Assembly: GCA_944319935.1 (NCBI GenBank) | Contig: CALUFM010000031.1 | Coordinates: 104,364 to 168,363 of the forward strand | Length of the DNA stretch: 64,000 bases | Direction: 5' to 3' | Source of the DNA: an uncultured Prevotella sp. | GTDB lineage: Bacteria > Bacteroidota > Bacteroidia > Bacteroidales > Bacteroidaceae | Shown here: one piece after another, positions 10,075 to 20,150 of the stretch | Position numbering within the stretch: the first letter of the stretch is position 1 | Layout: the number at the start of each line of letters is the position of its first letter | The notes under the pieces: generated by a model | Databases searched by the model: none | Told to the model about the DNA's origin: nothing | Seen by the model: only the letters and a program-made list of their open reading frames with translations | Position numbers and translations under genes: made by a program

Positions 10075-11529
10075 ATGAGAAGGATATTCCGACCTGTCGT
10101 CATACTGCTCTCGGCGGCGTTCCTGGCCGCCTCGTGCCTGGGCGATGACGACACAAGCGACATAACTTATTACAGCGACACCGCCATAACCTCGTTCTCA
10201 CTGGGTACGCTCAACCGCACGATGTACACCAAGACGTCAGACGGCAAGCGCGACAGCTCTTATATCGGCGAGGTGGACGGCAGCGAGTACAAGTTCTACA
10301 TCGACCAGGCCGGAAGGAGAATCTACAACGCCGACTCGCTGCCCGTGCGCACCGACAACGCCCACGTGATATGCAACATCGGCACGAAGAACGGCGGACT
10401 GGCCGTGATAGAATACAAGAACACGGCGGGCGAGGACTCGCTCGTGTACTACGACAGCACCGACTCGCTCGACTTCAGCGGGGCAGAGCCGCTGCGCGTC
10501 CGCGTCTACGCCAACGACCTTGAGAACTACCGCACTTACCAAATAAGCGTGAACGTACACAAGGAGAACCCCGACTCGATGAACTGGCACTACTTCGACG
10601 CCTACGAGCCGTTCACGCGGCTTGACGGGATGAAGGCCGTGGCCTTCGGCGGCAGCGGCGACGCGCAAGACAGGCTCCTGCTGCTTGGCCGCAGCGGAGG
10701 CGAGACGGTGGTCTACGGCATCGACGCCGACGGGCGTTGCGGCGAACTGTCGCGCATCAGCGGCGGCGAGGCTTACGCCACGGCCGTGGCCAAGGGCGAC
10801 AGCGTCTACGCCACAACGGGCGACGGCACAATAGCGCGCTCGGCCGACGGACGGGCGTGGGACGTGGTGACGGTGGCCGGCAGCGTCAAGCCGGCGCGCC
10901 TGATGGCGGCCGGCGAGAGGCGGCTGTACGGCACTGACGCCGACGGGCGCATGGTAAGCTCGGCGCAGGCCGGCCACGGATGGACGGCCGACGACATGGC
11001 GGCCGACGCCGACGGGCTGCCCACGGGCAGCGTAAGCTGCGGCACGTTCGCCCTGAAGACCTACGGCGAGGGCGAGCGCGTGGTGATGATAGGCAACCGC
11101 GCCACCGGCAGCCACCCGGAAGACTCCGTGGCCATGGTGTGGAGCAAGCTTGAGGAATACGCCGAAAACTCAGAGCGGCACTCGTGGATGCACGTGAACG
11201 AGGACAACGGCATGCAACTGCCCCGCCTCGAGGGGCTGGCCGCGGCCGCGTGCGGCGACGTGCTGGTAGCCATCGGCGGGCGAGGCCTCGGCACGAGCCA
11301 CGCCAAGGCATACTCGCAGATATACGTCAGCCAGGACAACGGCCTGACCTGGAGCGAGGACGGGCGGTTCTACCTGCCCGCGGGCTTCAACGGCACGGGC
11401 GCAGCAGCCGCGATGGCCGTTGACAACAAGGGCTTCATCTGGATAATATGCGGCGGCACGGGCGAAGTGTGGCGCGGCAGGCTCAACCGCATGGGGTGGG
11501 CTGACCAGAAGACATCTTTCACCGAATAA
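10075..11529 (+). CDS. DUF6242-type lipoprotein
   Basis: A 484-residue protein with a lipoprotein signal (cleavage before the Cys of LAASC), so anchored in the outer or inner membrane. The N-terminal third is beta-rich; the rest looks like a propeller-type fold with repeated ADGRxW and SxDNGLTWSEDG (Asp-box-like) segments. Genes of this type precede the DUF6089 and uppS genes in Bacteroidales, and the 60-bp gap to the next gene suggests an operon. Function is unknown. The family name is from memory of context and sequence style. Confidence 0.7.
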   Translation: MRRIFRPVVILLSAAFLAASCLGDDDTSDITYYSDTAITSFSLGTLNRTMYTKTSDGKRDSSYIGEVDGSEYKFYIDQAGRRIYNADSLPVRTDNAHVICNIGTKNGGLAVIEYKNTAGEDSLVYYDSTDSLDFSGAEPLRVRVYANDLENYRTYQISVNVHKENPDSMNWHYFDAYEPFTRLDGMKAVAFGGSGDAQDRLLLLGRSGGETVVYGIDADGRCGELSRISGGEAYATAVAKGDSVYATTGDGTIARSADGRAWDVVTVAGSVKPARLMAAGERRLYGTDADGRMVSSAQAGHGWTADDMAADADGLPTGSVSCGTFALKTYGEGERVVMIGNRATGSHPEDSVAMVWSKLEEYAENSERHSWMHVNEDNGMQLPRLEGLAAAACGDVLVAIGGRGLGTSHAKAYSQIYVSQDNGLTWSEDGRFYLPAGFNGTGAAAAMAVDNKGFIWIICGGTGEVWRGRLNRMGWADQKTSFTE

Positions 11530-11588
11530 AACGACAACTACGGCGGCGCGAAAGGCCGCCTACGGCACCATAAAACACCGCACCCGCA

Positions 11589-12269
11589 ATGAGAACACTC
11601 ATCATAGCAACGCTCTGCATGCTCGCCACGCTTGGCGCGAACGCCCAGGACGAGTACGAGTACAAGATGGAAATCGGCGTGGGCGCGGGCATGACGAGCT
11701 ACGAGGGCGACTTCAACGGCAGCATCGTGAAGAACATGCAGCCCTCGGCCTCGTTCATACTGAGGCGCGTGCTGAACCCCTACATGGCCCTGAAGCTGGA
11801 CTTCACCTACGCCAAGCTGAAAGGCTCGTCGGCCGACGTTGAGACGTGGTACCCCGAACTGGCCGACAACCCCGTAGAGTTCAGCAACCCCGTGATGGAC
11901 CTCGGGCTGACTTACGAGTACAACTTCTGGCCTTACGGCACGGGGCGCGAGTACCGCGGAGCCAAGAGGCTCACGCCGTTCGTCTTCCTCGGCATAGGCG
12001 CGACCTACGCCAAGGCGGGCGACGAGAGCGTGTTCACGGCCAACGTGCCCATCGGATTAGGCGTTAAATACAAAATCGGCAAGAGGCTCAACCTGGGGCT
12101 CGAGTGGGCCATGCACTTCTCGCTGAGCGACAAGCTTGACGGCGTGGAAGACCCCTACACCATCGAAAGCTCGGGGCTATTCAAGAACACCGACTGCTAC
12201 TCGATGCTGAAGCTCACGCTGACCTACAGCTTCATGGCCAAATGCAAAATATGCAACAAGGATGACTGA
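11589..12269 (+). CDS. DUF6089-type outer-membrane beta-barrel protein
   Basis: A 226-residue protein with a signal peptide ending in GANAQ and alternating hydrophobic strands typical of an 8-stranded barrel. The segment [15 protein letters not shown] near the N-terminus and a Lys/Cys-rich C-terminal tail are visible. It lies between the lipoprotein gene and uppS and overlaps uppS by 8 bp, which suggests translational coupling. A structural or scaffolding role at the outer membrane is an inference from the operon with bamA. Confidence 0.72.
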   Translation: MRTLIIATLCMLATLGANAQDEYEYKMEIGVGAGMTSYEGDFNGSIVKNMQPSASFILRRVLNPYMALKLDFTYAKLKGSSADVETWYPELADNPVEFSNPVMDLGLTYEYNFWPYGTGREYRGAKRLTPFVFLGIGATYAKAGDESVFTANVPIGLGVKYKIGKRLNLGLEWAMHFSLSDKLDGVEDPYTIESSGLFKNTDCYSMLKLTLTYSFMAKCKICNKDD

Positions 12270-13029
12270 CGTGAAATTAGACATGCAGCGCATTCCGCGC
12301 CACATTGCCATCATCATGGACGGCAACGGCCGCTGGGCCACCGAGCGCGGCAAGCAGCGCAGCTACGGCCACCAGGCCGGGGTTGACGCCGTGCGCAAGA
12401 TAACCTCGGAATGCACGAGGCTGGGCGTGGAGTACCTTACGCTGTACACGTTCTCCACCGAGAACTGGAACCGGCCCGCCGACGAGGTGGCCGCCCTGAT
12501 GGGGCTGGTGCTGACCTCGCTCGAGGACGAGATATTCATGAAGAACAACGTGCGCTTCCGCGTCATAGGCGACACGGGGCGGCTGCCGCTGGAAGTGCAG
12601 GACAAGCTGCGCCAGACGATGGAACACACCGCCGGCAACACCGCCATGACGATGGTCGTGGCCCTGAGCTACTCGGCCAAGTGGGAGCTGGCCAAGGCCG
12701 CCCGCGAAATAGCCGCCGAGGCCAAGGCCGGGAAGATCGACCCCGAGGACGTCACCGAGGACACCGTGGCGGCGCACCTTCAGACCAGCTTCATGCCCGA
12801 CCCCGACCTGCTTATCCGCACGGGCGGCGAGGTGCGCGTGAGCAACTACCTGCTGTGGCAGATAGCCTACTCGGAGCTGTACTTCTGCGACACTTACTGG
12901 CCCGACTTCGACGAACGCCACCTGCACGAGGCCATAGCCAGCTACCAGGGGCGGCAGCGACGCTTCGGCAAGACGGAGGCGCAGGTGGAGCAGAACGATT
13001 TAACCCAAGACAACAAACAGGAAAGATGA
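12262..13029 (+). CDS. uppS: Isoprenyl transferase (undecaprenyl diphosphate synthase)
   Basis: A 255-residue cis-prenyltransferase that makes the C55 lipid carrier used in peptidoglycan and O-antigen synthesis. Motifs are [10 protein letters not shown] (catalytic Asp20), [11 protein letters not shown] and the C-terminal [19 protein letters not shown]. Length is typical. Its TGA overlaps the bamA start (ATGA at 13026-13029), so the two are coupled. A low-complexity tail after the conserved end is Gln-rich. Confidence 0.96.
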   Translation: MTDVKLDMQRIPRHIAIIMDGNGRWATERGKQRSYGHQAGVDAVRKITSECTRLGVEYLTLYTFSTENWNRPADEVAALMGLVLTSLEDEIFMKNNVRFRVIGDTGRLPLEVQDKLRQTMEHTAGNTAMTMVVALSYSAKWELAKAAREIAAEAKAGKIDPEDVTEDTVAAHLQTSFMPDPDLLIRTGGEVRVSNYLLWQIAYSELYFCDTYWPDFDERHLHEAIASYQGRQRRFGKTEAQVEQNDLTQDNKQER

Positions 13030-15665
13030 ACAAGACAATAGGCGGCATAATGCTGCTCGCCGCGCTGACGCTCGGCACGGGCGCGTCGGCGCAGAAGATA
13101 GTTGACCCTGAAATATCATACGCCGGGACGCCCCGCACGTGCGTCATCGGCGGCATTGCCGTGTCAGGCGTCGAGGGCTACGAGGACTACATGCTGACGG
13201 GCATATCGGGCCTGTCGGTAGGGCAGAAGATCCAGGTGCCCGGCTCCGAGCTTACCGACGCCGTGAAGCGTTACTGGCGGCACGGCCTGTTCTCGAAGGC
13301 GCAGGTGGCCGTCGACTCAATCGTTGACAACAAGGCGTACCTGCACTTCTACCTCGCCCTGCGCCCCCGCGTGTCAACCATCAACTACTCAGGCGTGAAG
13401 AAGTCGGAACGCGAAGACCTCGAAGCCAAGCTCGGGCTGCTTAGGGGCAGCCAGATCACGCCCAACATGATCGACCGCGCCAAGCTGCTGGCCAAGCGTT
13501 ACTTCGACGACAAGGGATACAAGAACGCCGAGGTGAACATCATGCAGCGCGACGACGTGACGGGCAAGAACCAGGTCATCCTCGACATCGACATCGACAA
13601 GAAAGAGAAGATGAAGGTGCGCCAGATCATCATCGAGGGCAACGACAACCTGAGCGACAAGAAAATCAAGGGCGGACTGTTCTCGAAGGGAGCCTTCAAG
13701 AAAATCCACGAGGCCGGCAAGCTGTCGTCGTTCCTGAAGTCGAAGAAATACACGCCCGAACGCTACGAGGAGGACAAGAAGAACCTCATAGACAAATACA
13801 ACGAGCTGGGCTTCCGCGACGCCATGATTGTGGAGGACAGCGTGTGGAACGTCGACGACAAGCACGTCAACATATATATAAAGGTGGACGAGGGCAAGAA
13901 ATACTACATCCGCAACATAACGTGGGTGGGCAACACAGTGTTCTCAACCGACTACCTCAGCCGCCTGCTGGGCATGCAGAAGGGCGACGTGTACAACCAG
14001 AAGCAGATGAACAAACGCCTCACCGAGGACGAGGACGCCGTGGGCAACCAGTACTGGAACAGCGGCTACCTGTTCTACAACCTGCAGCCGACCGAGGTGA
14101 ACATCGTGGGCGACTCAATCGACCTCGAGATGCGCATCACCGAGGGCACGCAGGCGCACATCAGCCACGTGCGCATCAACGGCAACACCCGACTGTACGA
14201 GAACGTAGTGCGCCGCGAGCTGAGGACGAAGCCGGGCGACCTCTTCTCGAAGGAAGCCCTCGAACGCTCGGTGCGCGAGCTTGCCTCGATGGGCCACTTC
14301 GACCCCGAGCAAATCGACCCGAAGGTTGAGCCGAACTTCGAGAACGGCACGGTGGACATCAACTACAACCTCGTGCAGAAGTCGAACGACCAGGTGGAGT
14401 TCTCGCTGGGATGGGGACAGACGGGCGTCATAGCCCGCGTCGGCCTGAAGCTCAACAACTTCTCCATGGCCAACCTCTTCAACAAGAACAAGGAACACCG
14501 CGGCATACTGCCCGTGGGCGACGGCGAGGTGCTGTCAATCGGGGCGCAGACCAACGGTACGTACTACCAGTCGTACAACGCCTCTTACTCAACCAGTTGG
14601 TTCGGCGGCAAACGCCCCATCCAGTTCACCGTCGGCGCATACTTCTCAAAGCAGACCGACGTGTCGAGCAACTACTACAACTCGGGCTGGATGAACAACT
14701 ACTACAACTACCTGTACGGCTACGGCAACAGCTACAACAACTATTACGAGAACTACTACGACCCCGACACCTACGTCAAGCTGCTGGGCGTATCGCTCGG
14801 CTGGGGCAAACGCCTGCGCTGGCCTGACGACTACTTCCAACTGTCCGTAGAGCTGGCCTACCAGCGGTACATGCTGAAGAACTGGCGTTACTTCATCGTA
14901 ACCAACGGCGACTGCAACAACCTCAACCTCGGCATAACGCTCTCGCGCGTGTCAACTGACAACCAGCTCTTCCCCCGCCGCGGCTCGGAGTTCATGACCT
15001 CGCTCACCATCACCCCGCCCTGGTCGCTCTGGGACGGAAAGGACTACAAAGGCCTCTCCGCCATCTACGACGCCGAGTCGGCCAAGGGACAGCCCGGCTC
15101 GCAGAAAGCCATAGCCGCGCAGAAGGAGAAGTACACGTGGGTGGAATACTACAAGTGGAAGTTCCGCTCGAAGACATACACCGCGCTTACCAACGGCCAG
15201 AAGTGCCTCGTGCTGATGACGCGCGTGGAGTTCGGCATACTCGGCTCGTACAACAAGTACAAGAAGTCGCCCTTCGAGACCTACTACATGGGCGGCGACG
15301 GCATGAGCGGATACTCGACGGGCTACGCCGAAGAGACCATCGGACTGCGCGGATACGAGAACGGAAGCCTCACGCCTTACGGATACGAGGGCTACGCCTA
15401 CGACCGCTTCTCGCTCGAGCTGCGCTACCCCTTCCTGCTCGGCAACACCACCATCTACGGCCTCGGCTTCCTTGAGGCGGGCAACGCATGGAACGACGTC
15501 AAGAAGTTCAACCCCTTCGACATGAAACGCTCGGCCGGCATCGGCGTGCGCATCTTCCTGCCCATGGTCGGCCTGATGGGTATCGACTGGGCCTACGGCT
15601 TCGACAAGGTGTTCGGACAGAAGGGCGGCAGCCAGTTCCACTTCATCCTCGGACAGGAATTCTAA
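13026..15665 (+). CDS. bamA: Outer membrane protein assembly factor BamA
   Basis: An 879-residue Omp85 protein that inserts beta-barrels into the outer membrane. A signal peptide (GTGASAQ) is followed by POTRA repeats over about residues 35-440 and a C-terminal 16-strand barrel ending in FHFILGQEF with a terminal Phe. The reading frame stays open upstream inside uppS, but the signal peptide fixes the start at 13026. An unusual Tyr/Asn-rich stretch lies at about residues 548-580, probably an extracellular loop. The Skp-like chaperone genes follow, as is normal for this locus. Confidence 0.95.
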   Translation: MNKTIGGIMLLAALTLGTGASAQKIVDPEISYAGTPRTCVIGGIAVSGVEGYEDYMLTGISGLSVGQKIQVPGSELTDAVKRYWRHGLFSKAQVAVDSIVDNKAYLHFYLALRPRVSTINYSGVKKSEREDLEAKLGLLRGSQITPNMIDRAKLLAKRYFDDKGYKNAEVNIMQRDDVTGKNQVILDIDIDKKEKMKVRQIIIEGNDNLSDKKIKGGLFSKGAFKKIHEAGKLSSFLKSKKYTPERYEEDKKNLIDKYNELGFRDAMIVEDSVWNVDDKHVNIYIKVDEGKKYYIRNITWVGNTVFSTDYLSRLLGMQKGDVYNQKQMNKRLTEDEDAVGNQYWNSGYLFYNLQPTEVNIVGDSIDLEMRITEGTQAHISHVRINGNTRLYENVVRRELRTKPGDLFSKEALERSVRELASMGHFDPEQIDPKVEPNFENGTVDINYNLVQKSNDQVEFSLGWGQTGVIARVGLKLNNFSMANLFNKNKEHRGILPVGDGEVLSIGAQTNGTYYQSYNASYSTSWFGGKRPIQFTVGAYFSKQTDVSSNYYNSGWMNNYYNYLYGYGNSYNNYYENYYDPDTYVKLLGVSLGWGKRLRWPDDYFQLSVELAYQRYMLKNWRYFIVTNGDCNNLNLGITLSRVSTDNQLFPRRGSEFMTSLTITPPWSLWDGKDYKGLSAIYDAESAKGQPGSQKAIAAQKEKYTWVEYYKWKFRSKTYTALTNGQKCLVLMTRVEFGILGSYNKYKKSPFETYYMGGDGMSGYSTGYAEETIGLRGYENGSLTPYGYEGYAYDRFSLELRYPFLLGNTTIYGLGFLEAGNAWNDVKKFNPFDMKRSAGIGVRIFLPMVGLMGIDWAYGFDKVFGQKGGSQFHFILGQEF

Positions 15666-15735
15666 GGAATGAAGAATGAATAATGAAGAATGAATAATGA
15701 ATAATGAATAATGAGTAATGAATAATCAAGAATGA
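15665..15735. repeat. 7-bp TAATGAA tandem repeat
   Basis: About ten degenerate copies of a 7-bp unit (TAATGAA/GAATGAA) start at the bamA stop codon. Short 9-bp GGCCCATCN units follow at about 15755-15790. Confidence 0.8.
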
Positions 15736-15819
15736 ATGATTAGTAGCCTGCATCGGGCCCATCCGTCCAATCAGGCTCATCAGGCCCATCATAAACAACA
15801 AGGAAAGGAGAAAACTACA

Positions 15820-16332
15820 ATGAGAAAAATCATCATGGCAGCCGTGCTGGCACTGACGGCACTGACGGCAAGCGCGCAGAAGTTCGCGCTCATCGACATG
15901 GAGTACATCCTGAAGAACATACCGGCCTACGAGCGCGCCGACGAGCAACTGAACCAGGTGGCGAAGAAATGGCAAGCCGAGGTTGACGCCCTCAACACCG
16001 AGGCGTCCACGATGTACAAGAACTACCAGAACGAGGTGGTGTTCCTCTCGCAGGAACAGAAACAGGCGCGCCAGCAGGCCATCAACGACAAGGAGAAACA
16101 GGCCGCCGACCTGAAGCGCAAATACTTCGGGCCCGAGGGCGAGCTGTTCAAGAAGCGCACCAGCCTGATGACCCCCATACAGGAGGAAATCTACAACGCC
16201 GTGAAAGACATCTGCGACCTGCGCGGCTACTCGCTCGTGCTTGACCGTGCGTCAGACGCCGGCATCATCTTCGCCTCGCCCAAAATAGACATCAGCAACG
16301 AAGTATTGTCAAAACTGGGATATTCAAACTGA
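15820..16332 (+). CDS. OmpH/Skp family periplasmic chaperone, copy 1
   Basis: A 170-residue protein with a signal peptide (TALTASAQ), the family opening KFALIDMEYIL, a long charged helical middle and a C-terminal beta segment (RGYSLVLDRASDAGIIFASP). Skp proteins form trimers that carry unfolded outer-membrane proteins to BamA. The in-frame ATG farther upstream lies in repeat sequence, so 15820 is used. It is the first of three tandem paralogues. Confidence 0.9.
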   Translation: MRKIIMAAVLALTALTASAQKFALIDMEYILKNIPAYERADEQLNQVAKKWQAEVDALNTEASTMYKNYQNEVVFLSQEQKQARQQAINDKEKQAADLKRKYFGPEGELFKKRTSLMTPIQEEIYNAVKDICDLRGYSLVLDRASDAGIIFASPKIDISNEVLSKLGYSN

Positions 16333-16380
16333 AAACAGCATCTTTAACAGGCAAAACGGCGCGATGTGTCGGATTTTGCC

Positions 16381-16388
16381 TATATTTG
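16381..16388 (+). promoter_or_regulatory. -7 box before OmpH copy 2
   Basis: TATATTTG followed by C, 55 bp before the ATG at 16443. It suggests that copies 2 and 3 can be transcribed apart from bamA. No clear -33. Confidence 0.55.
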
Positions 16389-16442
16389 CAACCGGAAACA
16401 AGAACATAACAAACAAGAACAAATAGCTATTTAAAAGAAGAA

Positions 16443-16952
16443 ATGAAAAAGTTAGTTTTAATGTTACTCATGTGCGCGCCCATGGCGGTTTTCGCACAGA
16501 CAGCACCCAAGTTCGGACACGTTGACGCAATGGCCATCATGCAAGGCCTGCCCGAGTTCATCAAGGCACGCGGCGAAATAGAAGCCCAGGCCAAGCAGTA
16601 CGAGGACCAGATGAAGGAGATGCAGACCGAAATCCAGACCGAAAGCGAAGCTTACGACAAGAACCAAAGCACCATGAACCCCACAGCCAAGGCCGAGGCC
16701 GAAGCCAAGCTGAACGGACTTTACCAGAAATACCAGCAGGCTCTGCAGGACAACCAGCAGGCCATACAGAAGATGCAGCAGGAGAAGCTGCAGCCCATAC
16801 AGCAGAAAATCATCACAGCCATACAGAACGTCGGCAAGAACGGCGGATACGTATACATCATGGACACGGCCGGCGGCATACCTTACATCAGCCAGACCCT
16901 GAGCAAGGACGTGACCGAAGAGGTGAAGGCTGAAATGAACAAGATGAAATAA
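16443..16952 (+). CDS. OmpH/Skp family periplasmic chaperone, copy 2
   Basis: A 169-residue secreted protein (signal peptide ending MAVFAQ) with KFGHVDAMAIMQGLPEF at the N-terminus, a Gln/Glu/Lys-rich coiled-coil arm and the terminal segment GGYVYIMDTAGGIPYIS. This is the usual Skp layout. It differs from copy 1 mainly in the arm, suggesting different clients. Confidence 0.9.
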   Translation: MKKLVLMLLMCAPMAVFAQTAPKFGHVDAMAIMQGLPEFIKARGEIEAQAKQYEDQMKEMQTEIQTESEAYDKNQSTMNPTAKAEAEAKLNGLYQKYQQALQDNQQAIQKMQQEKLQPIQQKIITAIQNVGKNGGYVYIMDTAGGIPYISQTLSKDVTEEVKAEMNKMK

Positions 16953-16959
16953 GCTGTAA

Positions 16960-17195
16960 GCAGCAGACAAGTTCACAGCAGACAAGCTGACAAGGGACGA
17001 GCAGTCAGCAGACAAGCAGTCAGTCAGCCTATTGGGCTTATCGGGCCTATCGCCCCAAGCAGTCAGCAGACAAGCCTATCAGGCCTATCCGGCTCATCAG
17101 GCCCATTCGGCTTATAATCCCCAAAAAACAAAAGCCAACGAGCAGACAAGTGACAAGGAACGCAAGCCTTGCCTGCTTGTCTGCTCGTTCCGCAT
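16960..17195. repeat. Composite 15-bp/9-bp repeat element
   Basis: CAGCAGACAAG units, then a 9-bp GGCCTATCN block, then CTTGTCTGCTCG units in the opposite orientation. It separates OmpH copies 2 and 3. Confidence 0.8.
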
Positions 17196-17247
17196 AAGGC
17201 TGAAACTTGCCAGGCACAACCAACATCAACCCCAAAAACATAATGAC

Positions 17248-17811
17248 ATGCGAAAACTGATTTACCTCACCATACTCGCGCTGGCACCAGCGGCAGCCGG
17301 CGCGCAGGACGCAACGCAACAGCTTGCGCCACAACAGGCGCAACCGCAGCAGCAATACACACAGGCGGCGCAGCCGAAATTCGGCTACCTGAGCTACAGC
17401 AAGGCCTTGGAGGCCATGCCTGACTACGCCGTGGCCAAGAAGAACCTGGAGTCGCTCAGGGCGCAATACGAGGCCGAGACGAAGCGGTCGGAAGACGAGT
17501 TCAACGCCAAGTACGAAGACTTCCTCGACGTGCAGAAAGAGCTTGACACCCCCATCCTGCGCAAGCGGCAGTCGGAACTGCAAGAGCTGCTGCACAAAAG
17601 CGTCAGCTTCAAGCGCGAGGCCGAACGCCTGCTGAAACAGGCCGAAGCCGACATGTACGCCCCGCTGAGGAAGAGGCTCGACGACATACTGCGCAAAATC
17701 GCCACCGAGCGCGGCTACGCCTTCATACTGAACACCGACGGCGACGCCCTGCCCTACGTCAGCAGCCTCTACGGCGAAGACATAACGACGCTGGTAAGAG
17801 ACAATTTCTAA
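17248..17811 (+). CDS. OmpH/Skp family periplasmic chaperone, copy 3
   Basis: A 187-residue protein with a signal peptide (LAPAAAGAQ), then a Gln/Pro-rich linker not seen in the other copies, then the OmpH core (KFGYLSYSKALEAMP ... RGYAFILNTDGDALPYVSS). The upstream in-frame extension is repeat-derived and lacks a signal peptide, so the start at 17248 is chosen. It lies between the other ompH genes and murI. Confidence 0.88.
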   Translation: MRKLIYLTILALAPAAAGAQDATQQLAPQQAQPQQQYTQAAQPKFGYLSYSKALEAMPDYAVAKKNLESLRAQYEAETKRSEDEFNAKYEDFLDVQKELDTPILRKRQSELQELLHKSVSFKREAERLLKQAEADMYAPLRKRLDDILRKIATERGYAFILNTDGDALPYVSSLYGEDITTLVRDNF

Positions 17812-17815
17812 TTCA

Positions 17816-17936
17816 TAATTCACGATTCATAATTGGGTTGCTTGCGGAACGTAATATGATGTCACCAACCCAATTATGAATTATGGATTATGAATTATGA
17901 ATTATGAATTGTGAATTATGGATTATGAATTGAAAG
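17816..17936. repeat. 7-bp ATGAATT tandem repeats running into the murI start
   Basis: AATTCATAATTCACGATTC and its complement form an inverted arrangement around a short GC-richer centre. The right arm includes the ATG of murI and encodes its first residues (MDYEL). Confidence 0.8.
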
Positions 17937-18790
17937 AAGCCCCCATAGGCGTGTTCGACTCAGGCTACGGCGGACTGACCATCCTCCACCAGATGCGCAG
18001 CCTCCTGCCGCAGTATGACTACATCTACCTGGGCGACAACGCCCGCGCTCCTTACGGGCCGCGCTCGTTCGACGTAGTCTACCGCTTCACGCTCGAAGCC
18101 GTCAGGCGGCTGTTCTCGATGGGCTGCCGCTTGGTCATCATAGCCTGCAACACGGCGTCGGCCAAGGCCCTGCGCACCATCCAGCAGAACGACCTGCCGC
18201 GCATCGACCCCGCGCGCCGCGTGCTTGGCGTAATCCGCCCCACGGCCGAATGCATAGGCCGGCTGACGCTGACGCGCCACGTGGGCGTGCTGGCCACCGA
18301 GGGCACCATCAAGAGCGGCAGCTACGGCATGGAGATAGCCAAGCTGTGGCCCGACATAAAGGTGACGGGGGTGGCCTGCCCGCTGTGGGTGCCGCTCATC
18401 GAGAACAACGAGTATGACACGCCGGGAGCCGACTACTTCGTCAAGAAGCGCATCGACGAGCTGATGATGCTCGACGGCGACATCGACGCCATAATACTCG
18501 GATGCACGCACTACCCCCTGCTGCTCGACAAAATACTGAAGCACACGCCGCGGGGCGTGCGCGTGATACCGCAGGGCGAATACGTGGCCCAGAGCCTGAA
18601 GGACTATCTCAGGCGGCATCCCGAGATTGAAGCGGCGTGCGCCAAGCACGGCACGTGCCGCTATCTGACGACGGAGAACAGCGACAAGTTCAACGACTCG
18701 GCGCGCATCTTCATGCACGAGCCCGTGCATGCCGAAACCATTTTCTTGGCTGACGAGCTGTCAGCAGACAAGCAATCAGCAGACGAGTGA
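17918..18790 (+). CDS. murI: Glutamate racemase with a repeat-encoded C-terminal tail
   Basis: A 290-residue racemase supplying D-glutamate for peptidoglycan. The family motifs are IGVFDSGYGGL near the N-terminus, the two catalytic cysteines in IACNTASA (Cys77) and LGCTHYPLL (Cys196), and YLTTENSDKF near the end. The first five residues come from an ATGAATT repeat and the last eleven (ELSADKQSADE) from the composite repeat, so both ends of the gene are built on repeats. The core is intact and should be active. Confidence 0.93.
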   Translation: MDYELKEAPIGVFDSGYGGLTILHQMRSLLPQYDYIYLGDNARAPYGPRSFDVVYRFTLEAVRRLFSMGCRLVIIACNTASAKALRTIQQNDLPRIDPARRVLGVIRPTAECIGRLTLTRHVGVLATEGTIKSGSYGMEIAKLWPDIKVTGVACPLWVPLIENNEYDTPGADYFVKKRIDELMMLDGDIDAIILGCTHYPLLLDKILKHTPRGVRVIPQGEYVAQSLKDYLRRHPEIEAACAKHGTCRYLTTENSDKFNDSARIFMHEPVHAETIFLADELSADKQSADE

Positions 18791-18922
18791 CGAGCAGTCA
18801 GCAGACAAGCCTATCAGGCCTATCGGGCTTATTTGGCTTATCAGGCTTATTAGGCCTAATTAGCCTGATAAGCCCAATAGGCCTGATAGGCTTGTCTGCT
18901 GGCAGCTCGTCACTCGTCTGCT
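18762..18922. repeat. Composite 15-bp/9-bp repeat element overlapping the murI end
   Basis: CAGCAGACAAG units encode the MurI tail, followed by a palindromic block of 9-bp GGCCTATCN units and reversed CTTGTCTGCTG units up to the stop of the AraC gene on the other strand. Confidence 0.85.
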
Positions 18923-19784
18923 AAAAAAACTCTTCGGGCGCGCAGCCGGTGATTTTCTTGAACACGGTGGCGAAGCACCGCTCGGTGCAGAAGCCGAGCA
19001 TGGCGGATATCTCGCCGACGGTGTTGCGCCCGGCCAGGAGCATTTGCTTGGCCAGGCTGATGCGGCGTAGTTGCACGTAGTCGCCCACCGCCTTGCCCGT
19101 CTCGCTCTTGAGCATGTCGTTGAGATAGTCGGCCGACATGCCCAGCCCCGGGGCCAGCCGCCCGGCCGTGGGCAGGCCGCGGCGCGCCACCTCGCCGGAG
19201 GTGAATGCGCGGTCAATCACAGAGTCGAGGGCGGCTATGGCGTCAACGTTGGCGTTGTGGCGGGTGACGAACTGCCGCTCGTAGAAGCGGCGGCAGTAGT
19301 TGAGCAGCAGTTCGATGATGTTGCAGATTATTTCCTTGCTGTAGACGTCAACGCCCCAGCGCAGCTCGTCGTCAACGCAGCCGAGGCAGCGGCGGATGAC
19401 CCTCTCCTCGCAACAGGATATGTGCAGCGACTCGTCCTGGCGGTACTTGAAGAACGAATACTCCCTGAGCCTCATGCCCAGCGGCGTGCATCTCATCAGG
19501 TCGGGGTGGAAGATGAGCATCTTGCCGTCGGAGGTGGCGAGGTCGATTTCCTTGTGCGGCGCGATGAACAGCAGCGTGGCGTCGGTGTAGTCGTAATATT
19601 TCCAGCCGTACCTGCAGGCGTCGCCGGCGCGGCTCTTCATCACCACGGCGTAACAGTCGGTGGCGACGTGGCTGCCGACGCACGGTGCCGACATGTCGAT
19701 AAGGCTCACCATGGGGTGGCGCGTCTCGGCGTTGAAGGCGCGGTTGCACTCACACACGTAGTTGGTTGTATCGTTTTCTCTCAT
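18921..19784 (-). CDS. AraC family transcriptional regulator (first of a related pair)
   Basis: A 287-residue protein with a cupin-like N-terminal sensing half and a C-terminal AraC double helix-turn-helix (ISLAKQMLLAGRNTVGEISAMLGFCTERCFATVFKKITG). The second HTH carries the family's GF....F...FKK..G pattern. It is clearly similar to the regulator at 20147-21049 (shared YSFFKYR, RFYERQFVTRHNANVD, EIICNIIELLLNYC). The ligand is unknown. Downstream and upstream are composite repeats. Confidence 0.88.
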   Translation of the reverse strand: MRENDTTNYVCECNRAFNAETRHPMVSLIDMSAPCVGSHVATDCYAVVMKSRAGDACRYGWKYYDYTDATLLFIAPHKEIDLATSDGKMLIFHPDLMRCTPLGMRLREYSFFKYRQDESLHISCCEERVIRRCLGCVDDELRWGVDVYSKEIICNIIELLLNYCRRFYERQFVTRHNANVDAIAALDSVIDRAFTSGEVARRGLPTAGRLAPGLGMSADYLNDMLKSETGKAVGDYVQLRRISLAKQMLLAGRNTVGEISAMLGFCTERCFATVFKKITGCAPEEFF

Positions 19785-19834
19785 TGGCTGATGTTGGTTG
19801 GGGCTTTTTTATTAGGTCGATAGGCTGGTTGCTG

Positions 19835-20150
19835 ATTGCTTGGGGCGATAGGCCCAATGAGCCAGATAGGCCGAATAAGCCCAATAGGCTTGTTGGCTGA
19901 CTGCTTGTTTGCTGATTGCTTGGCCGATAGGCCCAATGAGCCAGATAGGCCGAATAAGCCCAATAGGCTTGTTTGCTGACTGCTTGTTTGCTGACTGCTT
20001 GTTTGCTGACTGCTTGGCCGATAGGCCCAATAGGCTTGTTTGCTGACTGCTCGTCACTTGTTTGCTGAAAACTTGTTTGCTGACTGCTCGTCACTTGTCT
20101 GCTGAAAACTTGTCTGCTGAAAACTTGTCTGCTGACTGCTCGTCTGCTAT
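19835..20150. repeat. Composite repeat block between the two AraC genes
   Basis: Two almost identical stretches of 9-bp units (around 19850-19890 and 19920-19970) alternate with runs of TTGTTTGCTGACTGC. The whole gap 19785-20146 is repeat; no promoter or gene is evident, and the stop codon of the upstream AraC gene lies at its edge. Confidence 0.85.

Noticed and set aside
12411..13025. Upstream extension of the bamA reading frame through uppS
   Set aside because: The frame is open by chance in GC-rich DNA; the signal peptide and ATGA overlap fix the start at 13026.
19750..20094. Open frame rich in SQQTS and SANKQ on the minus strand
   Set aside because: Low-complexity reading of the composite repeat between the AraC genes.
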